The translations under genes were made by a program, and so were the position numbers. Of a stretch of DNA of 64,000 nucleotides, positions 52,617-60,208 are shown in pieces (position 1 is the first letter of the stretch; each line of letters begins with the position of its first letter). The notes beneath the pieces were generated by a model. The model ran no database searches and was not told the DNA's origin. It was given only the letters and a program-made list of their open reading frames with translations. The stretch lies in assembly GCF_900573885.1 (NCBI RefSeq), contig NZ_UPSE01000198.1:62001-126000 (forward strand). The letters run 5' to 3'. This DNA comes from Pseudomonas viridiflava. Lineage in GTDB: Bacteria > Pseudomonadota > Gammaproteobacteria > Pseudomonadales > Pseudomonadaceae.

Positions 52617-52707
52617 TACAGTTGCTAATGGCCGCATTATAAACATTCGATACGGGGCGTCACGCTGCGCGCTTAAGGTGAGGCTTCTTTTACGGGAGGC
52701 TTTAATA

Positions 52708-53079
52708 ATGCTCAGCGGGAACACCACGAATATTGCAGCAGCTCTGGCCAAGGTTACTCAGCACTGGTCTCCGCAGGTTATTGGCCAGGTCAACGACCAG
52801 TACATCAAAGTTGCCAAGCTTAAAGGCGAGCTGATGTGGCACGCTCATGCAGATGAAGATGAGATGTTTATGGTGGTGTATGGAACGCTCACCATTCAGC
52901 TCGAAGACAGGGATATCGTTCTGCAGCCCGGAGAGTTTTGCGTGATTCCCAAAGGTGTGCGCCACAACCCGGTGGCTGCTGAGGAATGCGGCATTGTGCT
53001 GATCGAGACCGTCACTACGCGTCATACAGGGGATGAGGTCAGCGCCCGGTCCGTACCTATCGAAAAGCAGCTGGGATAA
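52708..53079 (+). CDS. Cupin domain protein
   Basis: A 123-residue single-domain cupin. Motif 1 is ELMWHAHADEDEMFMVVYG (two His and Glu metal ligands) and motif 2 is LQPGEFCVIPKGVRHNPVA (His). The ATG at 52708 follows GGGAGG. It would bind a divalent metal and act as a small isomerase, dioxygenase or binding protein. It is divergent from the LysR gene and monocistronic. Confidence 0.85.
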   Translation: MLSGNTTNIAAALAKVTQHWSPQVIGQVNDQYIKVAKLKGELMWHAHADEDEMFMVVYGTLTIQLEDRDIVLQPGEFCVIPKGVRHNPVAAEECGIVLIETVTTRHTGDEVSARSVPIEKQLG

Positions 53080-53147
53080 ACCGCGTCCGAAGCAGCTGGC
53101 GTGCTAGCGAACCCTGCACAATAAGTTCGAGATTGGGTGTGCCGGGT

Positions 53148-53172
53148 TCGCCACCAAGGTGGCTCCTACAGG
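53148..53172. repeat. REP-like element
   Basis: TCGCCACCAAGGTGGCTCCTACAGG, with palindrome GCCACCAAGGTGGC and the GCTCCTACAGG tail of the other REP elements in the window. It lies in the gap after the cupin gene. Confidence 0.65.
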
Positions 53173-53272
53173 GTTTTTCTTGCGCCTGCATGCTCTCACA
53201 GCAGTCTGCGAAAAAAAGACGGCGCCCATAGACCTTGGTCGAGCCCACGCTTTCGACACGGAAGAAAAAAGA

Positions 53273-53284
53273 GTATCTAGATAC
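53273..53284. promoter_or_regulatory. Perfect palindrome upstream of the DUF1275 gene
   Basis: GTATCTAGATAC is a perfect 12-bp palindrome 51 bases before the DUF1275 start. It could be a repressor operator; no regulator gene is adjacent on that side. Confidence 0.4.
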
Positions 53285-53335
53285 CCCAGCGCAATAAAAA
53301 ACTAAGTCGGTGCACGTTGCGACGGGTTTGAATTC

Positions 53336-54096
53336 ATGCCGATTGACTACGCAAGAAGCCTCGCCGGACCAGAGCGGACCACAGAGGCCAATCGTCACCT
53401 TGGTTTTGCCTTGGCGTTTGTGGCGGGAGCCATCAATGCCGGCGGGTTCCTGGCGGTTCAGCAGTACACCTCGCACATGACCGGCATCGTCTCTTTCATG
53501 GCCGACAACATCGCCCTCGGTGCGTATGAACTGGCAGCCGCTGGGGTGTGCGGGCTGCTGTCGTTTCTGATGGGCGCTGCCTGCTCAGCGATAATGGTCA
53601 ACTATTCCCGGCGCCGTCACATGCACAGCGAATACGCGCTGCCCCTGCTGCTGGAGGCAGTGTTACTGCTGTGTTTTGGATTTCTCGGTGCTAACCATTC
53701 AGTCCTGGGCAGCCTGTTCATACCCGTTGCGATCATGCTGCTGTGTTTCATTATGGCCTGCAAAACGCCGTTATTACCAAGCTGTCGAAAGCGGAAATCA
53801 GGACAACGCATATCACCGGCATCGTCACGGATATCGGCATCGAGTTAGGCAAACTGATCTATTGGAATCGAGACACAACTGAAACACTGCCCAACGTAGT
53901 GGCCAACCGGGCCCGGCTCAAAGTGCTGTCATGTCTGGCGATCTATTTTTTTGCGGGCGGTGTGATCGGCGCGTTTGGTTTCAAGCATTTTGGATATGTC
54001 GTGACGGTGCCGTTGGCACTGGTATTGGTTGCCTTGGCCGGTGTTCCGGTTGTCGATGACCTGGTCATCCTGATTCGCAAACTGGCCAGAAAGTGA
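53336..54096 (+). pseudogene. DUF1275 (YoaK-family) membrane protein gene with frameshift
   Basis: The gene is split between two frames. The first 140 or so residues (NAGGFLAVQQYTSHMTG, FLMGAACSAIMVN) are in the frame starting at 53336, which runs out at 53848. The remainder (GLQNAVITKLSKAEIRTTHI, then TGIVTDIGIELGKLI) is in the +1 frame and ends at 54096. The junction is at about 53755: ATGGCCTGC would read ATGGGCCTGC in an intact gene, giving the family's GLQNA block. A single lost G explains everything. Both halves are otherwise undamaged, so this is either a very recent mutation or a sequencing error. DUF1275 proteins have about six helices and unknown function. Confidence 0.85.
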
Positions 54097-54222
54097 AGCG
54101 AACGGTTTCTCGACCTGAGCCCTGACCTTGCGCCGCCTCACAGTACCGCACACCTGCCAGTACCCTCAGTCCCTGCCAGGCGCTAGCATTCGCGACCACC
54201 TTAACGTCTTCGGATTTTCCCA

Positions 54223-54741
54223 ATGAAGCTGCGTCTGTTTGCTGCCAGTCTGTTGTTCGTGTGTACCGTTGCTCACAGCGCCGAACCCGCGCCGCTTCCA
54301 AAAGCGCTGGAAGTGCAGGTCGAGCGCCTGGTGGCGCTGGTCAAAGACAGCTACGCCACCGGCTACCCCGAGGCGGCCATGACCCAGACCCTGAACACCG
54401 GCGAGGAAAGCCAGGTCACGCTGGTGGTGTTCACCGTCGAGGGCTTTGGTATGGGCAACAACTACAGCCAATACCTGGCCGCGTTTACCCCCGACGAGAA
54501 CGAAGAAGGCGTGCCTTACTACAGCCTGCTGGATGTGGTGCGCATTGGTGGCGACAGTTGGCGAGCCATCGAAACGCTAGACGCCAAACTGGTCAGCGAC
54601 CCGGCCGGGGAACAGACGCTAATCGACATTCCAGCCATGGAAAACACCGCCGACGATCAGGCGAATTCCCCCAGCAAAGCGGTTGTCATTCATCTTTCGC
54701 TGGAAGGTTCGCAGACGCAGCGGCTGGTTGAGGTCAAGTAA
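54223..54741 (+). CDS. Periplasmic hypothetical protein
   Basis: A 172-residue protein with a clear signal peptide (LFAASLLFVCTVAHSAE, cleavage after residue 19 or so). The mature part is mixed alpha/beta without cysteine or recognised domain (VTLVVFTVEGFGMGNNYSQY, YYSLLDVVRIGGDSWRAIET). I do not recognise the family. It is convergent with the next minus-strand gene. Confidence 0.65.
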   Translation: MKLRLFAASLLFVCTVAHSAEPAPLPKALEVQVERLVALVKDSYATGYPEAAMTQTLNTGEESQVTLVVFTVEGFGMGNNYSQYLAAFTPDENEEGVPYYSLLDVVRIGGDSWRAIETLDAKLVSDPAGEQTLIDIPAMENTADDQANSPSKAVVIHLSLEGSQTQRLVEVK

Positions 54742-54845
54742 GGCGCGCTTTGGGCATCCCAAACGTGATGTTGAGGTGATGGGCAACAGACCACGTTTCA
54801 ACACTAAGGACAGGGTGGTCAGGGCCCAAGAGTGCGCCGCGACCG

Positions 54846-55427
54846 TTAACGCTGGGTGGTGACTTCCAGCGTATCGGTGTAGGTCACCCAGACGCTCTGG
54901 TCGACTTTGAGGTCTTTGAGGCGCGCCTGGTTTTTCGGGTCGAGCACGTCGATGACTTTCTGAGCGCCCGCAGGTCCTTCGAAGGTCACCTGGTTTTTCT
55001 CCACGTCGATGTGTTTGATCTTCAGTTGAACCTGAACTTGTCGATAGGCAGCGCCGCCTGGGTGGGGACTGCCTTCGGCGGCACGTACTTCTGCGTTTTG
55101 CTCGGTGGCCTTGGCCGGTGCTTTATCCACCTCGGTATCGAGCATCGTGGCCACGGAGCGAGTGACCACCGTTTTTACCGTGTCGCCAGGCTTCAGCTGC
55201 CCGAGGTTCTTGGCATCCTCACCGAGTTGCAGCGTTACCTCGCGGCCATCCGGGCCCTTGAGCACGACAAGGTGGTTGGCGGCGTCCACCGACACCACAG
55301 TGGTCACAACCTGGCCCTCCTCGAAGGTGGCGGACAGCGGTATATTTTCGGCATGACCGACTGCCATGCCGGCGATCAGCAAGGCGGTAACGGCGCAGGC
55401 CCTGGTCCATGTGTAAGCGAAATTCAT
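54846..55427 (-). CDS. Periplasmic hypothetical protein
   Basis: A 193-residue protein with signal peptide (ACAVTALLIAGMAVGHAE). The mature part is beta-rich with two similar halves: VVTTVVSVDAANHLVVLKGPDGREV with a VTLQLGEDAKNL end, and KIKHIDVEKNQVTFEGPAGAQKV with a VDQSVWVTYTDTLEV end, each resembling an OB-like or S1-like strand set. The ATG at 55427 follows AAAGGAGAG; the frame is open 31 codons upstream. Function is unknown; an internal duplication is visible. Confidence 0.65.
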   Translation of the reverse strand: MNFAYTWTRACAVTALLIAGMAVGHAENIPLSATFEEGQVVTTVVSVDAANHLVVLKGPDGREVTLQLGEDAKNLGQLKPGDTVKTVVTRSVATMLDTEVDKAPAKATEQNAEVRAAEGSPHPGGAAYRQVQVQLKIKHIDVEKNQVTFEGPAGAQKVIDVLDPKNQARLKDLKVDQSVWVTYTDTLEVTTQR

Positions 55428-55592
55428 CGTCTTGCTCTCCTTTCCATTTGAGGCCCGACAGCTCACCTGAACCCTATCGTGTGGATTGAACCACTCCTTT
55501 TTTGCTTGCGCCGAATTCAACCGGCGCCAGCAGTTGGCCGCTCCTGAATCAGGACGGTTTACGCATCGGCCTGACGGTGATTATCGTCCGCC

Positions 55593-55608
55593 TCCGACAC
55601 GTGTCGGA
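55593..55608. promoter_or_regulatory. Perfect 16-bp palindrome in a 370-base intergenic region
   Basis: TCCGACACGTGTCGGA lies at 55593-55608 in the non-coding stretch 55428-55796. It is about 165 bases upstream of the minus-strand periplasmic gene. A perfect 16-mer of this kind suggests a dimeric repressor site. Nothing else identifiable is seen in this stretch. Confidence 0.45.
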
Positions 55609-55796
55609 AGGAGCTTAGGTACAGTTTTCGGCACACGCCTGGAAAATGTTTCATCGCCAAATGGAGTTGCCTCCAACCGTGGCGCAGAAACACGGCCTCG
55701 GCTTACTCTTCTTTTCGCCTTCTGAAAGGCCGATTCTCGCTGGTATCAGCGCCTTACCAAATAAATGATTCCATCTCGATTTCCCGGAGCCTCACT

Positions 55797-56195
55797 CTAC
55801 GGCCGATACCTGACTGCCTTCTGACACGCCACACATTTAGCCACGCGCCAGAACGGCCACAACGGAAAGTCGAGCAGCAGGAACATTGCAAAGGCAATCG
55901 ATTTGCCCTTGGTGAAAACATGAACGTCGCTGCTGCCGCATTGCGCGCACGTCAGCGGGTCGTGTCCTTGTTCTTCGATCACGTCGTTGCTGTAGTCGGT
56001 CGCGAGAATAGCGATGGCTTGTTCGGCGCAGGCGTTTGGCACCTGCAGCCGCACGCCGCCCATGGCATTGGAATACAGCCAGTTTGCGGTGATGGTGTGT
56101 TCGTCGGCAACGAATGCCGGAATGCCTTCGGATTCCAGTTTTGCGCGAGAAACATGCGCTTCGATGGCGAGGGAAAAGCGCGCGATAGTGATCAT
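55797..56195 (-). CDS. DUF2007 domain protein with C-terminal membrane segment
   Basis: A 132-residue protein. The N-terminal half (MITIARFSLAIEAHVSRAKLE, SEGIPAFVADEHTITANWL) matches DUF2007, a GlnB-like ferredoxin fold. It is followed by a zinc-ribbon-like CAQCGSSDV, a hydrophobic segment AFAMFLLLDFPLWPFW and a second CVACQ pair. The start ATG overlaps the stop of a 36-residue zinc-ribbon gene upstream. Function is unknown; it may be a membrane-linked metal-binding protein. Confidence 0.75.
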   Translation of the reverse strand: MITIARFSLAIEAHVSRAKLESEGIPAFVADEHTITANWLYSNAMGGVRLQVPNACAEQAIAILATDYSNDVIEEQGHDPLTCAQCGSSDVHVFTKGKSIAFAMFLLLDFPLWPFWRVAKCVACQKAVRYRP

Positions 56196-56302
56196 GGTCT
56201 TGCCGCTTCCCTGGCGGTGGGCGTAGCCCGACATATGCAGGCAGTTGCGCCTGGTTCGTCAGACTGTTCGCAGGCCGTGCAAGCCCATGGGTAATCGGTC
56301 AT
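56192..56302 (-). CDS. 36-residue zinc-ribbon-like small protein
   Basis: A short frame with ATG at 56302 and AAAAGGAA 9 bases upstream encodes 36 residues beginning MTDYPWACTACEQSDEPGA and continuing TACICRATPTAREAARP. Two CxxC/CxC pairs (ACTAC and ACIC) fit a minimal zinc knuckle. Its stop overlaps the DUF2007 start by ATGA, so the two are translationally coupled. It is too short for many gene callers. Strong RBS, tight coupling and paired cysteines argue that it is real. Confidence 0.68.
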   Translation of the reverse strand: MTDYPWACTACEQSDEPGATACICRATPTAREAARP

Positions 56303-56386
56303 GAGAATTCCTTTTCAGTGAAGAGAGAGGCCGCACGGCAGCAGCCTCAAGGCCAGCAGATCGCTCGCGGAGTCGAGGCGACCCCA

Positions 56387-57178
56387 TCATCTGCCCGGCT
56401 GTTTATGCCGCGCGTACAACACGTGTCCGCCGGTCGCCGTTCCACCACGCGTCTGAAGTTCGAACACGTGCGGGTGCCCTTTAATCAAATCGCTCAGCTT
56501 TTTGAAACCATGGGCGCGCGGATCGAAGCCGGGTCTGAGTTTGGTGATGTTTGTGCCTAGCGCCCCAAGGTGCGCCCAACCGTCTTCATCGACAATGTCG
56601 TCCAGAATCTTGGCGATGAATTCGACGGGTGCTTTTCGGGGCTTGTTCGGTTGCGCCGGGGCATTGGGTTTTGCCGGTGACACCGACGCGCTCTCAGCCG
56701 TTGTGTCGACCACTGCAACCGGGTCTGCACGGAGCAGTTCGGTGTAGATGAATTTGTCGCAGGCGGACACGAACGGTTGGGGTGTCTTGTCCTCACCAAA
56801 GCCGTAAACCGTGAGCCCTTCTTCGCGCAGGCGCGAGGCCAGTCGGGTGAAGTCGCTATCGCTTGAAACCAGACAGAAACCATCGAAGCGCCGGGTGTAC
56901 AGCAAGTCCATGGCGTCGATAATCAAGGAGCTGTCGGTCGCGTTTTTGCCTTTGGTATAGGCAAATTGCTGGATGGGTTGGATGGAGTGATCGAGCAGCA
57001 CTTTCTTCCACCCGCCTAGCTGCGGGCCTGTCCAGTCGCCGTAAATACGTTTGACGTTTGCGACCCCGTATTTGGCGATCTCTTCGAACAACCCTTCAAC
57101 AATCGAGGCCGGCGCGTTGTCTGCGTCGATAAGAACGGCGAGGTGTTTTTGCTTGTTGTTCGGCGAGTGGCTGGCCAT
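56387..57178 (-). CDS. NYN-domain ribonuclease-like protein with C-terminal LOTUS/OST-HTH domain
   Basis: A 263-residue protein. The NYN (PIN-like) domain spans about 12-150: LAVLIDADNAP with the metal-binding DxD, KNATDSSLIIDAMDLLY and GFCLVSSDSDFTRLASRLRE with further acidic residues. After a Pro/Ala-rich linker (about 160-185), an OST-HTH/LOTUS domain (FIAKILDDIVDEDGWAHLGA, FKKLSDLIKGHPHVFEL) would bind RNA. The ATG at 57178 follows AAGGAC. These proteins are thought to be RNA-binding nucleases. Confidence 0.86.
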   Translation of the reverse strand: MASHSPNNKQKHLAVLIDADNAPASIVEGLFEEIAKYGVANVKRIYGDWTGPQLGGWKKVLLDHSIQPIQQFAYTKGKNATDSSLIIDAMDLLYTRRFDGFCLVSSDSDFTRLASRLREEGLTVYGFGEDKTPQPFVSACDKFIYTELLRADPVAVVDTTAESASVSPAKPNAPAQPNKPRKAPVEFIAKILDDIVDEDGWAHLGALGTNITKLRPGFDPRAHGFKKLSDLIKGHPHVFELQTRGGTATGGHVLYARHKQPGR

Positions 57179-57316
57179 GGTTCGTCCTTGAAGTGAGCGG
57201 CCAACATACCTAGAAATGCGCCGGGATGGGACAGGTTTTTTGCCGCTCATCGCACTTCGCGCAATTGCCCCGATGTCTGTCCTGTCTACGTAACGGGCAG
57301 CCTGCCAGCGCTGGCC

Positions 57317-57441
57317 TTACAGACTCAGATAGCGGCCAATCAGCGCCAGCCCGCTGGCCAGCACCAGCCAGGTCACCAGCCGGATAAACGCTTCACGCGA
57401 GAGCCGTCGGGTAAGCTGCCGGCCGAACCAAAGCCCGGGGG
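57317..57441 (-). pseudogene. 3' remnant of a TauE/SafE-type permease gene
   Basis: On the minus strand this stretch reads GLWFGRQLTRRLSREAFIRL followed by VTWLVLASGLALIGRYL and a stop. It matches the terminal 40 residues typical of TauE/SafE sulfite-exporter permeases (last cytoplasmic loop and final helix). No upstream part of the gene exists; the preceding DNA is unrelated. So only the 3' end remains after a deletion. Confidence 0.6.
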
Positions 57442-57596
57442 AGGGGGCCGGACGTAATCTGGGGCAGACCGTCTGTTTTTGCGGGCGCGTCATTACAAAG
57501 ACGACCCGCACAGCTCATCCAGCCTGTTTGCGAGCTGCGTTCAGGCTTGGTGACGCCAACGCCTGGCAACATGCGTTAGCGCCACCACCAGCGAGA

Positions 57597-58289
57597 TTAC
57601 TTCGCCGGGTTCGGGCCGATGCGCTCGCCGTGGGGCACGCGTTCCGCGGCCTTGTGCACCATGGTGTAGGCGTAGTCCACACCCATGCCGTAGGCGCCGG
57701 AGTGTTCCTGCACGATGGCCATTACGGCTTCGTAGGTGTCTTTGTGGGCCCAGTCTCGCTGCCATTCGAGCAGCACTTGTTGCCAGGTTACGGGCACGAT
57801 TCCAGCCTGCACCATGCGGTCCATGGCGTATTTGTGCGCCTCGACCGAGGTGCCGCCCGAGGCGTCGGCCACCATGTAGATTTCATAGTCGGTGTCGCGC
57901 AGGCACGACAACGCAAACGTCGTGTTGCACACCTCGGTCCACAGACCGGATACCACGATTTTCTTGCGACCCTCAGCGGCGAACCTTGCCAGCGCGTCGC
58001 GTACGTTCTGGTCGTCCCAGGAGTTCATCGATGTGCGTTCGAGAATGTTGTTCTGCGGATACACGGCCAGCAGTTCGGGGTAGGTATTGCCGGAGAAGCC
58101 TTCGGTTTCCACTGTGGTGATCGTGGTCGGGATGCCGAACGTTTTGGCGGCCTTGGCCAAACCGACCACGTTGTTTTTCAACACCTGGCGGTCGATCGAC
58201 TGCACGCCGAACGCCATTTGCGGCTGCTGGTCGATAAAAATGAGCTGGCTGTTTTGCGGAGTGAGTACTTCCAGAAGTCTGTTGGACAT
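57597..58289 (-). CDS. Isochorismatase-fold cysteine hydrolase (YcaC-like), copy 2
   Basis: A 230-residue hydrolase. The catalytic triad candidates are D20 (IFIDQQPQM), K109/K110 and C121 (GLWTEVC). The DASGGTSVEAH block after it is typical of the YcaC group. It is paralogous to the hydrolase at 59218-59871 and shares the operon with it and with a SnoaL-fold protein. The substrate is unknown; the group acts on amides or related small compounds. Confidence 0.9.
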   Translation of the reverse strand: MSNRLLEVLTPQNSQLIFIDQQPQMAFGVQSIDRQVLKNNVVGLAKAAKTFGIPTTITTVETEGFSGNTYPELLAVYPQNNILERTSMNSWDDQNVRDALARFAAEGRKKIVVSGLWTEVCNTTFALSCLRDTDYEIYMVADASGGTSVEAHKYAMDRMVQAGIVPVTWQQVLLEWQRDWAHKDTYEAVMAIVQEHSGAYGMGVDYAYTMVHKAAERVPHGERIGPNPAK

Positions 58290-58344
58290 TGCGAATTTCC
58301 TTCCTTAAAAAATGTGGGTTGAAACCGGTTGCGTGCGCTGCCCG

Positions 58345-59070
58345 TTACGAGCGATGCGCTTCCTCGGGATCGAACATCGACACTCCACCCTGAGCTGCCG
58401 TTACGGGTGTTTCGTTTTGCAGCACATCCCAATGCTCGGCCAGCTTGCCGTCTTCGATGCGGAAGAGATCGACCACAACCTGGGGCACGTCTGCCCAGCC
58501 ATGAATGCGGCCATGAATAGCAACCAGATCGCCCTCGGCCACCAGCAGGCCGGGTTCGTAACGCACATCGGGCGACAGGTTCTCGACCAGCGTTTGCAGG
58601 GTGTCGCGCCCCTGAGCAATGGAAGGGTTGTGCTGAATGTAGTCAGCGGCATACAGCGCCTGAACCGCAGATGCGTCATGCCGTTGGAACAACGCGGTCA
58701 TCGCCTTCAGCACAAGGGCTTTGTTGCGCTGTGGACGGTCATCGCCGATACGCTCGGCAGACCGGGTTATGGCAATGGTGCCGGTCATGCGCAGAAAGGT
58801 GCCGTCCGCCAGGGTGGCGAAAGAGTGGACCAGGCCGCGGTCGTAATCCTGCACATTGGTGACGGTCGCGCCGTCCTGCTCCTGCCAGCTGACAGCGAAG
58901 AGGCTGTTGCCCAGCGGCACGACCTGGATATCGACAATTTCGGTTCGCGCGAACGGACCTGTCTTGATTTCGAAACTCAGCTGAGTGGCTGAGAGCAGCG
59001 TCAGGCTGACGTTGAAACCCGGATAGGACACGTCCATTTCCAAGCCAATCGGGAAGCGGTCAATCGACAT
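58345..59070 (-). CDS. Two-domain MoaF-like/SnoaL-fold protein
   Basis: A 241-residue protein. The first half (about 12-105, TQLSFEIKTGPFARTEIVDI, VSWQEQDGATVTNVQDY) is a lipocalin-like beta barrel resembling MoaF-type domains. The second half (about 118-235, ALFQRHDASAVQALYAADYI, QHNPSIAQGRD, LLVAEGDLVAIHGRIHG, VVVDLFRIEDGKLAEHWDV) is a SnoaL/NTF2 fold of the type seen in small polyketide cyclases. It lies between the two isochorismatase-fold genes. Confidence 0.75.
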   Translation of the reverse strand: MSIDRFPIGLEMDVSYPGFNVSLTLLSATQLSFEIKTGPFARTEIVDIQVVPLGNSLFAVSWQEQDGATVTNVQDYDRGLVHSFATLADGTFLRMTGTIAITRSAERIGDDRPQRNKALVLKAMTALFQRHDASAVQALYAADYIQHNPSIAQGRDTLQTLVENLSPDVRYEPGLLVAEGDLVAIHGRIHGWADVPQVVVDLFRIEDGKLAEHWDVLQNETPVTAAQGGVSMFDPEEAHRS

Positions 59071-59217
59071 CGTACGGGCCCTTTCAATCGTGCACGGCGA
59101 ACCCGGGCGACATGCGTTGGCCCGAGCCTGAGGTGGACGAGGTGTGTATGAACAGATGCGTTGACCACCCGGCTGGAAGGCCGGGTGGTCTCCAGAGCGC
59201 CTTGATTAACGCGGCGA

Positions 59218-59871
59218 TCAGCCTTCGTTGGCCGGCACTGGCGTGTTGAGCAATTGCTGCTCCCACAGGAACGCAATGCCGCTGCCGGCGGCGTGTTGCA
59301 ACATGACGTTGGTAACCTCGCCGGCCGTTTCCAGCCGCGCCCAGTCGCGCTGCCATTCGGCCATGACTGCCAGCCAGGTCATCACGTTGGCGCCCGCTGC
59401 GATCATGCGTTGAATGGCCACCTGATGGGCCTCCACGGATACGCCGCCCGATGCGTCGGTGATAACGGTCACGTCCCAGCCTTCGCCGAGCGCCTGGATC
59501 ACGGGCATGGCCACGCACACTTCAGTCCACAGGCCGGCGATGACCAATTGCTTGCGGCCGGTTGCCTTTACTGCGTCGACGACTTTCGGGTCTTCCCAGG
59601 TATTGATGAGCGTGCGGTCGATCACTTCCTGACCGGGGAACACGTCGGTGATCTGCGGAAAAATAAGCCCGCCGCGCTCGGCCAGCACGCTGGTCAGAAT
59701 GGTGGGAATGCCAAACGCCTTGGCGGCCTTGGCCAGCCCCGCCGCGTTGTTGACCACCATTTGTGGCTCATGGCTGTTGAGGTTGGTGAGCTGGAAGGGC
59801 TGGTGGTCGATCAGAACGAGGACGGAGTCTTCCGGACGAAGAAGCGAAGCGAGACCGTTACGAAAAGTCAT
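59218..59871 (-). CDS. Isochorismatase-fold cysteine hydrolase (YcaC-like), copy 1
   Basis: A 217-residue hydrolase with catalytic candidates D22 (VLIDHQPFQ), K107 and C119 (AGLWTEVC), and the DASGGVSVEAH block. The ATG at 59871 follows AAAAAGGATA; the open frame extends 27 codons upstream. It is the first gene of a minus-strand operon whose promoter region carries the 49-base element shared with the gene at 61154. The LysR gene lies divergently upstream. Confidence 0.9.
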   Translation of the reverse strand: MTFRNGLASLLRPEDSVLVLIDHQPFQLTNLNSHEPQMVVNNAAGLAKAAKAFGIPTILTSVLAERGGLIFPQITDVFPGQEVIDRTLINTWEDPKVVDAVKATGRKQLVIAGLWTEVCVAMPVIQALGEGWDVTVITDASGGVSVEAHQVAIQRMIAAGANVMTWLAVMAEWQRDWARLETAGEVTNVMLQHAAGSGIAFLWEQQLLNTPVPANEG

Positions 59872-59970
59872 CAAATATCCTTTTTGCTTTGCGCATTTTG
59901 TGCGGAGTTGGTTTGTGCGCAACGCGCGTTGTACGCACCGTTGCCAAACCACTATGCAATCAGGCTTCGG

Positions 59971-60019
59971 CGTTCCGGTAGTAGCGACAAGTGCTTATCT
60001 GTGTCGCAAAAACGGCAAC
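59971..60019. promoter_or_regulatory. Conserved 49-base promoter element, copy A
   Basis: Aligns without gaps to 61761-61809, about 36 of 49 bases identical by eye, with blocks TCCGGTAGT, GCG and CTGTGTCGC kept. It contains the inverted pair GCGACA (59984-59989) and TGTCGC (60002-60007). It lies 100-150 bases before the first hydrolase gene and is a likely site for the adjacent LysR protein. Confidence 0.65.
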
Positions 60020-60181
60020 ACCGAACGCCAGACAATTAGCGTGTTTTCGGCTCATGCTGTTGGCGAGCGAGGGCTTGGTAACGGCGCTGCGCAACGCAAG
60101 CAAAGCCACCTTGGCGGCGCTGGCGCAAGCCAGTACTGTGCTGCTCCATGACCCGCGAAAACCGTTGAATACGGTGGTTGG

Positions 60182-60202
60182 CTGTGTCGCAAAAAGAGGA
60201 AC
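60182..60202 (+). promoter_or_regulatory. Partial copy C of the promoter element, at the LysR start
   Basis: CTGTGTCGCAAAAAGAGGAAC matches the right part of copy A (59999-60019) at 18 of 21 positions. It ends 6 bases before the LysR GTG and includes its ribosome binding site AGAGGA, so binding here would repress the regulator itself. Confidence 0.55.
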
Positions 60203-60208
60203 TCAGAC

